From Echinicola vietnamensis DSM 17526 (GTDB lineage: Bacteria; Bacteroidota; Bacteroidia; Cytophagales; Cyclobacteriaceae), in contig NC_019904.1 in assembly GCF_000325705.1 (NCBI RefSeq), forward strand, positions 504,001 to 568,000: a stretch of 64,000 nucleotides of DNA. Direction: 5' to 3'. Made by a program: the position numbers and the translations under genes. How positions within the stretch are numbered: the stretch's first letter is position 1; each line of letters opens with the position of its first letter. Shown here in pieces: positions 1 to 8,877 of this stretch. The notes under the pieces are model-generated. The model did no database searches. It was not told the origin of the DNA and saw nothing but the letters and a program-made list of their open reading frames with translations.

Positions 1-829
1 GCATATTAACACCATTGGCATAATTTTTATCCGTGCATGAGAAGAAGGCTTTAGCAATTTCCAGGCATTCTCTAGTTTTCTCTCCATCTTTGTTAAAAAC
101 GCCCTCACCAAAGTCATCAAGGTGCTGATGGATCCTTCCTTGGGCCTTTCTGATATTGTCCTTATTGGCACCCAGTATCTCCTGCAACACTCGATATATT
201 TTTTCGGTACCCCATTTATTCTCACTGTGGTCTGCTACATATTGAACCAAACCATGAAGATTATTGAATTCATAGGTCAACAAATAAAGGTATACTAATT
301 TCTGTCTAAGCGTATTCTCATTTGCTTTATCCCTCTTGAAATCGCCCCTATAAACGGGGCTCAAAAATTCACCATAGAACTCCTCAAATCCTTCCATATC
401 GTCTAAATCCAGTAACAAGAATCTACTTAGGTTATTTCCAGCTCTTAGATACTTGAAAAACGAGACTGTCTCTACCAAATTCTTTGCAGACCTTCCAAAC
501 ATTAAAACCATTAAAAATGCTACCGGGCATATAAACACACCAAGGAAAACAAAAAGATAGGACCATGCTGGTATATCCAATTGAGCCAACGCATAAAACA
601 CCAATCCAAAAGCCCCTATAAGCAAGGAAAAAATAAGAAGTGGTAAAAAAACCAGCCTAAATCCACACAACTTTGGGTACCAGGATCGTAGAACATCCTC
701 TTTTTGGAAGATATCAAACCCAAATCTGTAAATCCAAATTCTTTCCACCCCGGGTCGGCCATCATAATGTAAAAATAACTCTCCAAAAATGTATCCTTTA
801 AGCCCAATCCCTTTATTAAAATTATGCAT
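1..829 (-). CDS. Hypothetical two-helix membrane protein, 3' end outside the window
   Basis: An uninterrupted reading frame of 276 codons runs from an ATG at 829 off the left edge, so the C-terminus is missing. I do not recognise the family. A soluble N-terminal stretch of about 55 residues is followed by two hydrophobic segments (about residues 57-80 and 87-112). Then comes a charged, helix-rich soluble part containing a KWGTEKIYRVLQEILG segment. Two closely spaced helices followed by a cytoplasmic helical domain are common in small island-borne membrane proteins, but no function can be assigned. It starts only about 15 bases after the stop of the recombinase remnant at 844-1017, in the same direction. 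The gene therefore probably belongs to the same decayed integrated element. The absence of stops over 829 bases is the main evidence that it is real. Confidence 0.7.
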   Translation of the reverse strand, partial: MHNFNKGIGLKGYIFGELFLHYDGRPGVERIWIYRFGFDIFQKEDVLRSWYPKLCGFRLVFLPLLIFSLLIGAFGLVFYALAQLDIPAWSYLFVFLGVFICPVAFLMVLMFGRSAKNLVETVSFFKYLRAGNNLSRFLLLDLDDMEGFEEFYGEFLSPVYRGDFKRDKANENTLRQKLVYLYLLTYEFNNLHGLVQYVADHSENKWGTEKIYRVLQEILGANKDNIRKAQGRIHQHLDDFGEGVFNKDGEKTRECLEIAKAFFSCTDKNYANGVNM

Positions 830-843
830 ATCAAAAACATTAG

Positions 844-1017
844 TTAGCTCCAAGCTTTCGTCATTTCATCTCTTTTGCGCTGTTCATCCACTTCAATATA
901 ACGTTTAAAACTCTTATAATCAGAATGCCCGGTAATTTTCATCACAACTTCGGCCGGAATCCCTTTGGCCAAAGACAATGTCACAAAAGTTTTTCGCCCG
1001 GTATGGGCACTTATCAT
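844..1017 (-). pseudogene. Tyrosine recombinase / integrase, C-terminal remnant
   Basis: The minus strand encodes a 57-residue stretch with the hallmarks of the C-terminus of a Bacteroidota phage-type integrase. It has an HTGR (HxxR) box near the start, then GHSDYKSFKRYIEVDE, in which the GH and the nucleophile tyrosine of the catalytic domain are visible. It ends in a typical charged tail (KRDEMTKAWS). Upstream in this frame a stop appears almost at once, and I could not find the core-binding domain or the first catalytic arginine in any frame between 1018 and 1388. It is therefore a truncated relic, not a functional gene. It marks the neighbouring A+T-rich genes as likely mobile in origin. 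Confidence 0.75.
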
Positions 1018-1388
1018 GCGGAAGGAGGCGCACTACATTAGCTGCCTTTTGTTCCGTTTCTATTGAAAAACGCCTTAAAATGTCTCTTTTAAACAGTCTT
1101 GAACAAACTCGTCAGGGATGGACATGGAGATCCTTTTCACGGAAAAGATCGCAATAAACAGCCCGGTCCACAGGAGACGGCGACCATTACCCTCCAATAC
1201 CATATCCCTACTTTAAAGAGGTTCGGGCGGTACTCCAAAACAGGTAGTTTTACCTAAATCTAAAAATCACTGAAACCAGTGATGTAAGGGCATTGGGTTT
1301 AAGCTATATTAGCAACCTAGTATCGAATAAAATCAGTTTTTTAGACTGCTCTAGTTTAATATACCAACAGCCACAAACATCGATAACT
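1018..1388. other. Non-coding or decayed stretch between integrase relic and lipoprotein
   Basis: No reading frame of convincing length or composition was found here on either strand. It should have held the N-terminal half of the recombinase, but only short open pieces remain, such as a minus-strand segment around 1090-1140. No tRNA gene or clear attachment-site repeat was recognised. Confidence 0.4.
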
Positions 1389-1863
1389 ATGAAAACTCCC
1401 ACTATCGGTCCCACGTTATTTTTTTTTCGTACTACTCACAGTTATATTTAGTAATTGCGGAGAAAAAGAAAAGCCCCGATCAACGATCACTTTATACAAT
1501 CAACCCTTATCTGTCATACAGGATACCCTTGAGGGTAAATGGGAGCTTCATTATGGAATAGGTGGAATCTGTGCAACATGTTATCATGAGTATGGAAACC
1601 AATTTTTGGAATTCACCAATAATGAAAGGATCAGAAGTTATTCCGGTACTGAATTAAAGCTGGATACCACTCTTATATGGTATAAGGACAAATGGGGGTA
1701 TCCTGATGCTGATTCTGCTTATGTCATGAAATACTTTGATAGTCTGGGGTATCCCAATGATTTTATGGTAGAGGGAATTTATAGTGACACCCTTATTATC
1801 CATACCAATGCCTCAGATGCAGTTTTTTATCGGTTGACAAAAGTATCTGATGATCCACAATAA
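1389..1863 (+). pseudogene. Small lipoprotein, frameshifted at a T9 homopolymer
   Basis: An ATG at 1389 opens MKTPTIGPTLFFF and then runs into a stop. The frame shifted by one base, from 1420 onward, reads FFFVLLTVIFSNCGEKEK and stays open to the stop at 1861-1863. The switch falls in a run of nine T (1419-1427). Removing one T joins the two parts into a textbook lipoprotein signal peptide with a lipobox cysteine, followed by about 140 residues. The mature part has a GKWELHYGIGGICATCYHEYG segment resembling small lipocalin-like Bacteroidota lipoproteins; this family link is only a resemblance. The shift could be a real mutation, slipped-strand phase variation or a base-calling error. A start at 1606 would lack any export signal and is unlikely. 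Confidence 0.65.
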
Positions 1864-2087
1864 GGAAAATTTTTATTGGCTATTGATATCTATCATTTTA
1901 TTACACCATCAAGCCATAAAGAAAACGGAGACGATAAGTTTTATAATACCGGTCAATACCAATTTTCAGCAATAAATCAAACCTTCTATAATCTACTCCA
2001 GAGACTAGGAACTGGTTTTAGGCACCATTGGTAATTGGCCATTTTAGTTCAGACCATAGACAATTGTTTAACCATAACTACTTTACC

Positions 2088-4676
2088 ATGAGAACTATTA
2101 CCAAGTTACTTGTAGTGGTATTATTTTGTTTAAGTACCACTTTTTCCAATGCCCAAGTCCGTGATACGGCAGATGTACAATATGATAGATCGGGAAATAT
2201 ATCCTTTGTCAGAGTCAAAGCCCAATCCAATCAAAAAATGGAAAATGCCAAGGCTCTCCTGGCTTTACTTCTTGCCGGAGAACACGATGATTTTAAACCG
2301 GTTAAGGAAATCAATGACAAATTTGGAATGAGTCATTTAAAGTTCCAACAATACTATAAAGGAATAAAAGTCGAGAATTCAGAATATTGGGTTCATGGAA
2401 AAAACGGTAAAATCACCAAGTTCAATGGACACTTTAGAACTATAGATATCGGTTCGGTACAGCCCCAAATAACCGAAGATGCAGCTCTATCCAACGCTTT
2501 GGGTTTTATTGATGCAGAAATCTATAAATGGGAAGATGAGGGCATGCAATCCTTTCTTAGAGAACACTCGGGCGACCCTACTTCCAGCTATTACCCTGAA
2601 GGCGAGCTGGTCATTACCAAAAATGAAATGAAAGAAGGGAAAGAAGAAGAAATGATTTTAGCATGGAAATTCCTCATCTCATCCATGGTCCCTAATGATG
2701 AACAGGTGATTTTTGTGGATGCAGGATCAGGTGATATTGTAAGGGCATATTCTTTAACCTGTGAAATAAGGTTGGAAACCGGGAGAAATATCGAGGAAGT
2801 AAACACTCCTTCTTTGGCCGAAACCATGTACAGCGGGAACTTATCGATCACCAGTGATTCGTTCGCGGGAGGATTTCGTTTAAGGGAAGAAAGAGATGGT
2901 GTAGACATCATTACCTTAAATCTCAATAATTCCGATAATATCGGCACAGCAGCTGATTTCTCCAATACAGGTACCAATTGGACAAGCGGGAACTGGGCAG
3001 GGATCAATCAGGATCAACAAGCCCTGGACGTTCATTGGGGAGCTGAAATGGTCGCAGATTATTGGCAAACAGTACACCAAAGGAATAGCATAGATGACAG
3101 TGGTATCAGGATATTAAGTTATGTCCATTATACTCCTAATTTTGACGGAAGCCCTATCAACAATGCATTTTGGCAAGGGGGTATTAATGCCAGATATATG
3201 TTATACGGAGATGGAGATTCAGGTCAGCCGAACCCATTGACGTCTTTGGATATCTGTGCCCACGAATTTGGACACGGCATTAATGAATTTACAGCCAACC
3301 TAACCCCGGGCTGGCATGAGACCGGTGCCTTAAATGAAGGTTTCAGTGACATATGGGCGGCATGCATAGAAGACTGGGCGACTTCAAACAAGGCAACATG
3401 GATAATGGGCGAAGAAGTGTTCTCCGGAGGATTTAATGGTCTAAGAAACTTGCAAAACCCCAAAAGTACAAATACGGCAGAAGGCCAACACCCAGACACA
3501 TACCAGGGAGATTATTGGCATGCTCAGGAAGAGCCTCATTTCAATTCAACGGTCTTGAGCCACTGGTTTTATTTATTGTCTCAAGGCGGAAGTGGTACCA
3601 ATGATAATAATGACAGCTACACTGTCGATGGAATAGGGCTTGAAAAGGCTGCCCTGATAGCCTACAGAATGGAACTTATTTACCTAACCAGTTCTTCCGA
3701 ATATGCGGATGCCAGAATAGCCGCTATCAATGCTGCTGAAGATATTTATTGTGAAAACTCCCCTGAAGTACGCGCTGTCACCGACGCATGGTACGCTGTA
3801 GGTGTTGGAGGTGCCTTTAGTGGTGGAATTATGAATATAAGCGGAGAAGATATTGTCTGTTCCAACACCTCATTTTCTTTAAGTAATATACCATCAGGCA
3901 CCAATATCAGTTGGTCAGTCAGTCCTTCCAATTTGGTAACCTCATCTTCCGGCTCAGGGGCAACGGCCAATTTGACACCTGCTGCATCCTACAGCTCAGG
4001 TCAGGCAACCATTACGTATACTGTGGGAAATGGCACGTGTGAAACGGAAATTCAAAAGGCAATTTACGTACATGCAGGTTCTCCTGATGAGGGCAATGCA
4101 ACCTATTCCTACAATGGTTCCAATCAAACTGCCAACCCTTATATCTCAGTTATCAATAATATTGTATGCGATCTGTTATACCCGGTAACCTTGGATGTAC
4201 CATTATTAGGTTCTGAGATCTCCAATGTATCCATGATCTATACTTCCGACCCGAACATTACCTATTGGGGATCAGGAGGGGCTGAAAGCATGTCCATTAA
4301 CTTTGAGTTTTGGGAATACGGTCAGGAAGTCATTTTTAGAGTCAGCATGCAGAACGATTGCGGCACTTCCTATCAGGATTATGCTTTCAGATCAGAAGAT
4401 TGCTATGGTACAGCGCTAAATTATAAGGTTTACCCCAACCCTGCATCAGAAAGTATAAATATCGAACTGGATCAAGACCTGATAAAACAATCTGTTTCCG
4501 ATAAGGAGAAGGTAAACATCAAATTATTCGATCCCTCCGGAACTGAACTGATGAGCAAGACCGTAAATGAATCAAGGACGACCATTGATGTCAGCAATCT
4601 GGGGAATGGGTTTTACTATGTACATATCATTCACAAAAACGGGATTATCAGGAAAAAACTAAGAATAGAAAGGTAA
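2088..4676 (+). CDS. Secreted M4 (thermolysin-like) metallopeptidase with T9SS tail
   Basis: This 862-residue zinc endopeptidase is predicted to be exported and delivered to the surface or medium by the type IX secretion system. The ATG at 2088 is preferred over an in-frame one at 2028 because it places a clean signal peptide (LLVVVLFCLSTTFSNAQ) at the N-terminus. An FTP/PepSY-like propeptide region follows (about residues 40-200). The M4 catalytic domain carries HEFGH near residue 392 and the downstream zinc-ligand and catalytic motif ETGALNEGFSD. The M4 C-terminal domain has HFNSTVLSHWFY. After about residue 560 comes a PKD/Ig-like region, and the last 80 residues form a type A sorting domain (VYPNPASESINI...). 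It stands alone and ends at a hairpin shared with the next, convergent gene. M4 identity is firm; its substrate is unknown. Confidence 0.95.
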   Translation: MRTITKLLVVVLFCLSTTFSNAQVRDTADVQYDRSGNISFVRVKAQSNQKMENAKALLALLLAGEHDDFKPVKEINDKFGMSHLKFQQYYKGIKVENSEYWVHGKNGKITKFNGHFRTIDIGSVQPQITEDAALSNALGFIDAEIYKWEDEGMQSFLREHSGDPTSSYYPEGELVITKNEMKEGKEEEMILAWKFLISSMVPNDEQVIFVDAGSGDIVRAYSLTCEIRLETGRNIEEVNTPSLAETMYSGNLSITSDSFAGGFRLREERDGVDIITLNLNNSDNIGTAADFSNTGTNWTSGNWAGINQDQQALDVHWGAEMVADYWQTVHQRNSIDDSGIRILSYVHYTPNFDGSPINNAFWQGGINARYMLYGDGDSGQPNPLTSLDICAHEFGHGINEFTANLTPGWHETGALNEGFSDIWAACIEDWATSNKATWIMGEEVFSGGFNGLRNLQNPKSTNTAEGQHPDTYQGDYWHAQEEPHFNSTVLSHWFYLLSQGGSGTNDNNDSYTVDGIGLEKAALIAYRMELIYLTSSSEYADARIAAINAAEDIYCENSPEVRAVTDAWYAVGVGGAFSGGIMNISGEDIVCSNTSFSLSNIPSGTNISWSVSPSNLVTSSSGSGATANLTPAASYSSGQATITYTVGNGTCETEIQKAIYVHAGSPDEGNATYSYNGSNQTANPYISVINNIVCDLLYPVTLDVPLLGSEISNVSMIYTSDPNITYWGSGGAESMSINFEFWEYGQEVIFRVSMQNDCGTSYQDYAFRSEDCYGTALNYKVYPNPASESINIELDQDLIKQSVSDKEKVNIKLFDPSGTELMSKTVNESRTTIDVSNLGNGFYYVHIIHKNGIIRKKLRIER

Positions 4677-4688
4677 CCTTTAACCTAT

Positions 4689-4716
4689 GGGGGAATATTG
4701 GCTATAATATTCCCCC
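4689..4716. terminator. Bidirectional terminator hairpin between convergent genes
   Basis: Perfect 11-bp arms GGGGGAATATT / AATATTCCCCC enclose a 6-base loop. The hairpin lies 12 bases after the M4 peptidase stop and directly before the end of the convergent DUF2726 gene. The stem is long, and short A/T runs flank both sides. Confidence 0.75.
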
Positions 4717-4717
4717 A

Positions 4718-5575
4718 TTAATTCAAATTACCTGCAAGCTGTTTACGTATCTCCCTCAGCAATTGCTCAAACCCTTCTTCATTAATGTTATTATTGACCT
4801 TACGTATCCTCATCAATTTTAAACCTGCCAACGAAAATATCCTATCCTTCATTTTGTCTTTTACTTGCTGCCGGTCTGTATCGTGGTAAATACTATCAAT
4901 TTCAAAAAAACATATTGGAAAGTAATTTCTGAATGGCTCGAACACAACAAAGTCTACCGTTGCTTTCAGGAAAAAAGACTTTTCGTTGCCTTCTAGCTTA
5001 GGCGAAATAGACTCAAAATCGATAATACTACTCAATGCGACATTGGGATAGACCTGGTAGGTGTCAAATACCCTTTTTAATGCAAGAAAGAAGTCCACCT
5101 CTTGAACCGAGTTAAAAAGTGGTTTGCTTAAATTTGGATATTCTATAGGCACCTCATTCTCTGTCACTCCAATGGAATGCCCTTGAGAATGACTAACTTC
5201 TTGAGGCATGTCTTTTTTATAAAGTAAAACCACCTCTTGACATACTTTATTCGTCGGGTAATATTGAGCATAATTATATGCCGCTGGAAGATTATCTTTT
5301 TTACTTTTTACAATTGCCTCAACAAAAAGCACCTCCTGTTCTTCAGTCAACCCCAGTTTTTCTTTTATCTGAAAGAAACTTTCCAAGGCCTCAACAAAAT
5401 TATCCTGTCCATTACCTTCTTTAACTTTTATGATAATAGCTTCCAATGTAACGCTTAAGGATTGTTTTAAAAGCGGGTCATTGCTGATAAGGTCTTGTTT
5501 ATAGTAAAATATCTTAACAAGCTCATCCCATTCTTCTTTTTTCAGGTGAGTATAAATAACTTCTTGGTTAAACAT
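4718..5575 (-). CDS. DUF2726 domain protein (restriction-endonuclease-like fold)
   Basis: This is a 285-residue cytoplasmic protein without signal peptide or membrane segment. The N-terminal 130 residues are charged and helical and are not recognised. From about residue 145 it matches the DUF2726 pattern: KPLFNSVQEVDFFLALKRVF, then YQVYPNVALSSIID, then KATVDFVVFEP with FFEIDSIYH and a C-terminal LKLMRIRK. The D...E-D spacing in the last part is that expected of PD-(D/E)xK-like nuclease folds, to which DUF2726 has been related. No catalytic lysine is obvious, so activity is uncertain. It lies divergently from the AbiL-like pair (333 bases apart) in the A+T-rich region. A role in DNA processing or defence is therefore plausible but unproven. 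Confidence 0.75.
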   Translation of the reverse strand: MFNQEVIYTHLKKEEWDELVKIFYYKQDLISNDPLLKQSLSVTLEAIIIKVKEGNGQDNFVEALESFFQIKEKLGLTEEQEVLFVEAIVKSKKDNLPAAYNYAQYYPTNKVCQEVVLLYKKDMPQEVSHSQGHSIGVTENEVPIEYPNLSKPLFNSVQEVDFFLALKRVFDTYQVYPNVALSSIIDFESISPKLEGNEKSFFLKATVDFVVFEPFRNYFPICFFEIDSIYHDTDRQQVKDKMKDRIFSLAGLKLMRIRKVNNNINEEGFEQLLREIRKQLAGNLN

Positions 5576-5908
5576 GATATTATTAATAACAATTAGAAAT
5601 AGTTATAGTTAAGATTTGTAAGTTAATATGATAAAAGAGGTTTTAAAATCTCCAATACAAATCATTGGCTTCATTAAAACCAATTCTTAGATGAAGTCCA
5701 AACTTTTCCAAATACACCCTAGGATTCTTATTCCCCAAAGCTTAAACAAATCACCAAGATTTACCAAGAGACTCTTTTCACCTTAAAGATCCGATCCTAA
5801 GCAAATGCTAAAGCTTGCCCTTACATAAAACAGAAAAACAATATATTTGAACAATAATTGAATAATAAAAGTTATAATTGCAGAATACTCGCAAAAATAA
5901 GAATCAAA
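5576..5908. other. Divergent intergenic region upstream of the AbiL-like pair
   Basis: This 333-base A+T-rich gap has no credible reading frame. It must hold the promoters of the DUF2726 gene (leftward) and the ATPase gene (rightward). The only recognisable element is a TATATTTG box at 5842-5849. Confidence 0.4.
5842..5849 (+). promoter_or_regulatory. Bacteroidota -7 box (TATATTTG) upstream of abiLi-like gene
   Basis: TATATTTG exactly fits the TAnnTTTG consensus of Bacteroidota sigma-ABfr promoters and lies 60 bases before the chosen start at 5909. No good TTTG is present at the expected -33 spacing, so only half of the promoter is supported. Confidence 0.4.
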
Positions 5909-7240
5909 ATGATTATTCAATTTTCAGTCGGTAATTTCAGGACATTTAAGGACAGAGTTACATTGAATATGGTTGCCTCTAATTATGACAGGGAAACAAG
6001 AGAAACAGATAATATCATTTTCAATACAAAATACAATTTCAGAACGCTAAAAAGTGCGGTCATATACGGTGCTAATGCAAGTGGTAAAAGTAAATTCATG
6101 GAGGCACTAATGTTCATGAAACATTTTGCCATTAATTCTTCAAAAGACAGTCAACAAGGTGATGAAATTGATATTGAACCATTTAGGTTAAATTCAGAGT
6201 CTGTTAGTTCACCCAGTGAATTTGAAGTGATTTTTCTTCATGAAGACATTCAATATAGATATGGCTTTGAGGTAAATAAAGAAAAGGTTGTTGCTGAATG
6301 GTTGTATCAAAAGCCTAAAACGAAAGAGATCGAATTATTCTATAGGGATCTCCAAAGCTTTGAGATTCATCAAAAAACTTTTAAAAAAGGGGCACTTGCC
6401 GTCAAAGAAGGTCTGGTAAGAGATAATGCCCTACTACTATCATTGACGGCGCAACTTAACGATAGTATCGCAATCAATGTCATCAATTGGTTCAAGTCGT
6501 TGAAAACCTTTTCCGGTTTAAGGGAAGAAGGTTACCATGGTTATACGATAAGTAGAACCAAGGAACCTAAAACAAAATTGAGAATTTTGGAATTATTGAA
6601 AGCGGCGGATCTAGGAATTCAAGACATCAGATTGGAATTACTGGATATTGAAAAGTTGCCTAAAGATCTACCAAAGGAGATCAGAGAAAGGTTAATAAGG
6701 GAATCCAAAGAAGAAAATTCAGAAATTGTTTCGGATGTGTTGACCTCACATAGACAATATGACTCGAACAACAAATATATTGATGATATTCATTTTTCCA
6801 TGGATATCGATGAATCCTCGGGAACCAGAAAGTTCTTTGCACTTACCGGCCCGGTCTTGGATGTTCTTGAAAATGGCTATATCCTGGTTGTAGATGAATT
6901 GGATTCAAAACTGCATCCCAATCTCGTATGCAAATTGATTTCTTTGTTTAACTCCAAGGACTTGAATCCTAGAAATGCCCAATTGATTTTTAATACACAC
7001 GATACTAATCTATTAGGTTCGGGGCTTTTTAGAAGAGACCAAATCTGGTTTACAGAAAAGAACAAATTTGGTTCTGCAAGCCTATATTCTTTAGCAGACT
7101 TTAAAACAGATAGTGTACGAAAAAACGAAGCCTTCGAGGAAAACTATATCAGAGGAAAGTATGGTTCTGTTCCATACCTTGGTTTTTTTGACAGTCTTAC
7201 TTTTAAAAAAATATTGATGCAAGATGAAAATGAAGAATAA
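5909..7240 (+). CDS. AbiLi/RloA-type AAA ATPase of an abortive-infection pair
   Basis: This is a 443-residue ATPase of the COG1106 / AAA_15-21 type. The start at 5909 is preferred because the family begins MIIQFSVGNFRTFKD; an in-frame ATG at 5858 adds 17 unconserved residues. The Walker A motif GANASGKS lies at residues 54-61, a Walker B-like ILVVDELD with the following LHPN near residues 325-335, and a switch histidine in LIFNTHDTNLL. These are the SMC/ABC-like ATPase signatures shared by OLD-family, PARIS AriA and AbiLi ATPases. The next gene overlaps its 3' end by 17 bases and encodes an RloB/Toprim protein, which is the AbiL arrangement. In such systems the ATPase is thought to sense infection and hold or release a toxic nuclease partner; that mechanism is inferred here from family knowledge. 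Confidence 0.85.
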   Translation: MIIQFSVGNFRTFKDRVTLNMVASNYDRETRETDNIIFNTKYNFRTLKSAVIYGANASGKSKFMEALMFMKHFAINSSKDSQQGDEIDIEPFRLNSESVSSPSEFEVIFLHEDIQYRYGFEVNKEKVVAEWLYQKPKTKEIELFYRDLQSFEIHQKTFKKGALAVKEGLVRDNALLLSLTAQLNDSIAINVINWFKSLKTFSGLREEGYHGYTISRTKEPKTKLRILELLKAADLGIQDIRLELLDIEKLPKDLPKEIRERLIRESKEENSEIVSDVLTSHRQYDSNNKYIDDIHFSMDIDESSGTRKFFALTGPVLDVLENGYILVVDELDSKLHPNLVCKLISLFNSKDLNPRNAQLIFNTHDTNLLGSGLFRRDQIWFTEKNKFGSASLYSLADFKTDSVRKNEAFEENYIRGKYGSVPYLGFFDSLTFKKILMQDENEE

Positions 7241-7928
7241 AAAAGCTGAACAAATTGCAGCGAAGGAAAAGCATCGGGAACAACTGAAGAAGAATAGACG
7301 GAAAGAACCTACACTTGAAAGACCGGAACCTCAAAAAGATAAAAAACCTACAATACTAATAGTTTGTGAAGGGAAAAATACAGAGCCTTCCTATTTTCGG
7401 AAGTTTAAGTTATCAACCATTACTGTTGAAGCGATCGGGGAAGGATACAATACGATCTCATTAGTAGAAAGAGCGGGGCAACTTGCCCAAAATAAAGACT
7501 ACGATCAGATATGGTGTGTATTTGACAAGGATGATTTTCCCGTTTCGGACTTTAATAATGCCATTGCTATTGCAGAGGCTCAAAATTTTAAAGTTGCTTA
7601 CTCCAATCAGGCATTTGAATATTGGATCATCCTTCACTTGGAAGATCATCAGGGCGGAGGAATGCACCGCGATGATTATGATGAAAAAATCAATGCACTG
7701 CTTAAACCATTTGGTGTATCCTATGATGGGAAAGGATCAAAGATCATAACGGAGGAGATATTTGAAATTTTGGATGGTATCGATGAAAAGGTTAATAAGG
7801 ATAGAGCCGAAATTGCAATTGCCAGAGCAACACGCAATCTGGATAATCATGATCCGGGCAATCCGGCAATGGCAGAATCCTGCACTACCATTTTTAAACT
7901 CGTAGAAGAGCTAAGAAAACATATTTAA
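7224..7928 (+). CDS. RloB / AbiLii-type Toprim-like effector
   Basis: This 234-residue protein overlaps the ATPase gene by 17 bases, so the two are translationally coupled. The first 40 residues are strongly basic and lysine-rich. The RloB domain follows: TILIVCEGKNTEPSYF with the conserved glutamate at residue 49, and later IWCVFDKDDF with aspartates at 101 and 103. This E ... DxD pattern is that of Toprim nucleases. The segment YSNQAFEYWIILHLE is also typical of RloB proteins. By analogy with AbiL and PARIS it is probably the toxic nuclease effector, acting on RNA or DNA when released by its ATPase partner. The target is unknown. An alternative start two codons in (7230) cannot be excluded. 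Confidence 0.85.
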   Translation: MKMKNKKAEQIAAKEKHREQLKKNRRKEPTLERPEPQKDKKPTILIVCEGKNTEPSYFRKFKLSTITVEAIGEGYNTISLVERAGQLAQNKDYDQIWCVFDKDDFPVSDFNNAIAIAEAQNFKVAYSNQAFEYWIILHLEDHQGGGMHRDDYDEKINALLKPFGVSYDGKGSKIITEEIFEILDGIDEKVNKDRAEIAIARATRNLDNHDPGNPAMAESCTTIFKLVEELRKHI

Positions 7929-8040
7929 GATAGACAAACTATATCAGTGAAAGAGATCGGATGAAACGTTTTTTTCAATAATTATATAGGTAAAAGCACC
8001 AAAACTCATTTAACATCTTAAAAAACAACAAGAAAGTTAA

Positions 8041-8457
8041 ATGACAGAAAAAGAAATCAGAAAATATATTAACCGTCTTAACAATGGTAATGCGTGTGAA
8101 TCGATTTTCACCAGGCAGATTAGTAAGACCGTTAATGTCGCAAAAGTTTGGCCCCAACAACCCAAAATGACTGATAATATTATTGTGAATTTTTCTTCTT
8201 ATAGATTTTTCTTTATAAAAAATGAACTAAACCAATATGTCGGAGCTGTATTTGATATGTATAGTGACCTTCACTGGTATATTGTTCCTCAAAGTAGGAA
8301 GCAAGGGCATTTGACAAAGGCATTGAAAGAATCAATTCTTCCCTATTTATTTAATGAAGAAAGAGATCGTCAAAGAATAACTATTGAAAAAGCTGCAATA
8401 GGTAAGAAAAACTATTTGAACTCAAAAAATGTGGCTGAGAAAGCGAAACTAGGCTAA
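8041..8457 (+). CDS. Hypothetical protein with weak GNAT-like segment
   Basis: This small cytoplasmic protein of 138 residues is not confidently recognised. The segment WYIVPQSRKQGHLTKALKES resembles motif A of GNAT N-acetyltransferases (V-P-x-x-R-x-x-G), preceded by two beta-strand-like stretches. The protein is shorter than a full GNAT domain and the usual C-terminal strands are not evident. It lies 112 bases after the RloB-like gene on the same strand and could be cotranscribed with the AbiL-like pair, or could be an unrelated cargo gene. Base composition matches the A+T-rich left region. Confidence 0.55.
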   Translation: MTEKEIRKYINRLNNGNACESIFTRQISKTVNVAKVWPQQPKMTDNIIVNFSSYRFFFIKNELNQYVGAVFDMYSDLHWYIVPQSRKQGHLTKALKESILPYLFNEERDRQRITIEKAAIGKKNYLNSKNVAEKAKLG

Positions 8458-8567
8458 ATACTCCTACCATTTTTCCGCTTTTTCTTTTTAGGAATCCTCT
8501 CTACCTCCCCAGAATCCAGAACAGGCCTAAGCAACAATTGGTTGCCCAATTTTTCAGAAATGACAAT
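8454..8567 (-). pseudogene. Possible C-terminal gene fragment of 37 residues
   Basis: The minus strand is open for 37 residues ending KKKKRKNGRSI and a stop, with a protein-like composition (LGNQLLLRPVLDSGEVERIP). A stop precedes it immediately and there is no start codon or ribosome site. If it is real, it is only the tail of a deleted gene. The family is not recognised and chance is possible. Confidence 0.25.
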
Positions 8568-8877
8568 TCACCCCATTCAAAGTGATGCGCTTTTTTTCCA
8601 TTAGCGCTAATTACATTTTAGTTAAAATTCAGGGGAATACCCCTTAGCAAACGCAGATAGAAACACGGTCAGTTTTTATATTGTTCGTTCCTCTAGGGCA
8701 TCACTTTACGCATGACAGCTTAAAGGTACGGGCCCTCTACCTACACCTGCTATACACACGTTCGCCAAATTAGGATAAATACCTAACGGTCTTTAGCCAA
8801 TTAAAAATCACCCACAAAACGGCAGCACCCTATTGGCTGTTAAAAAGAAATAAGGTTGATGGCCTCCTGATGACCAC
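8568..8877. other. Gene-free boundary between A+T-rich region and SusCD pair
   Basis: No reading frame, RNA gene or repeat was recognised here. Base composition changes across this stretch, from the A+T-rich accessory region on the left to the more G+C-balanced backbone on the right. It is a candidate island boundary, although I see no attachment-site repeats. Confidence 0.35.

Noticed and set aside
616..840. A 74-codon minus-strand open frame with a hydrophobic start
   Set aside because: It overlaps, in another frame, the 276-codon uninterrupted frame from 829 to the left edge, which has protein-like composition and two membrane helices.
1864..2087. An open plus-strand stretch of about 55 codons upstream of the M4 peptidase
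   Set aside because: It has no start codon or ribosome site and no recognisable similarity; chance cannot be excluded.
1..8460. CRISPR array or cas genes near the defence pair
   Set aside because: No regularly spaced direct repeats and no Cas-like proteins were seen.
8700..8800. A GTTCG-containing stretch considered as a tRNA T-arm
   Set aside because: No acceptor stem, anticodon arm or D-arm can be paired around it.
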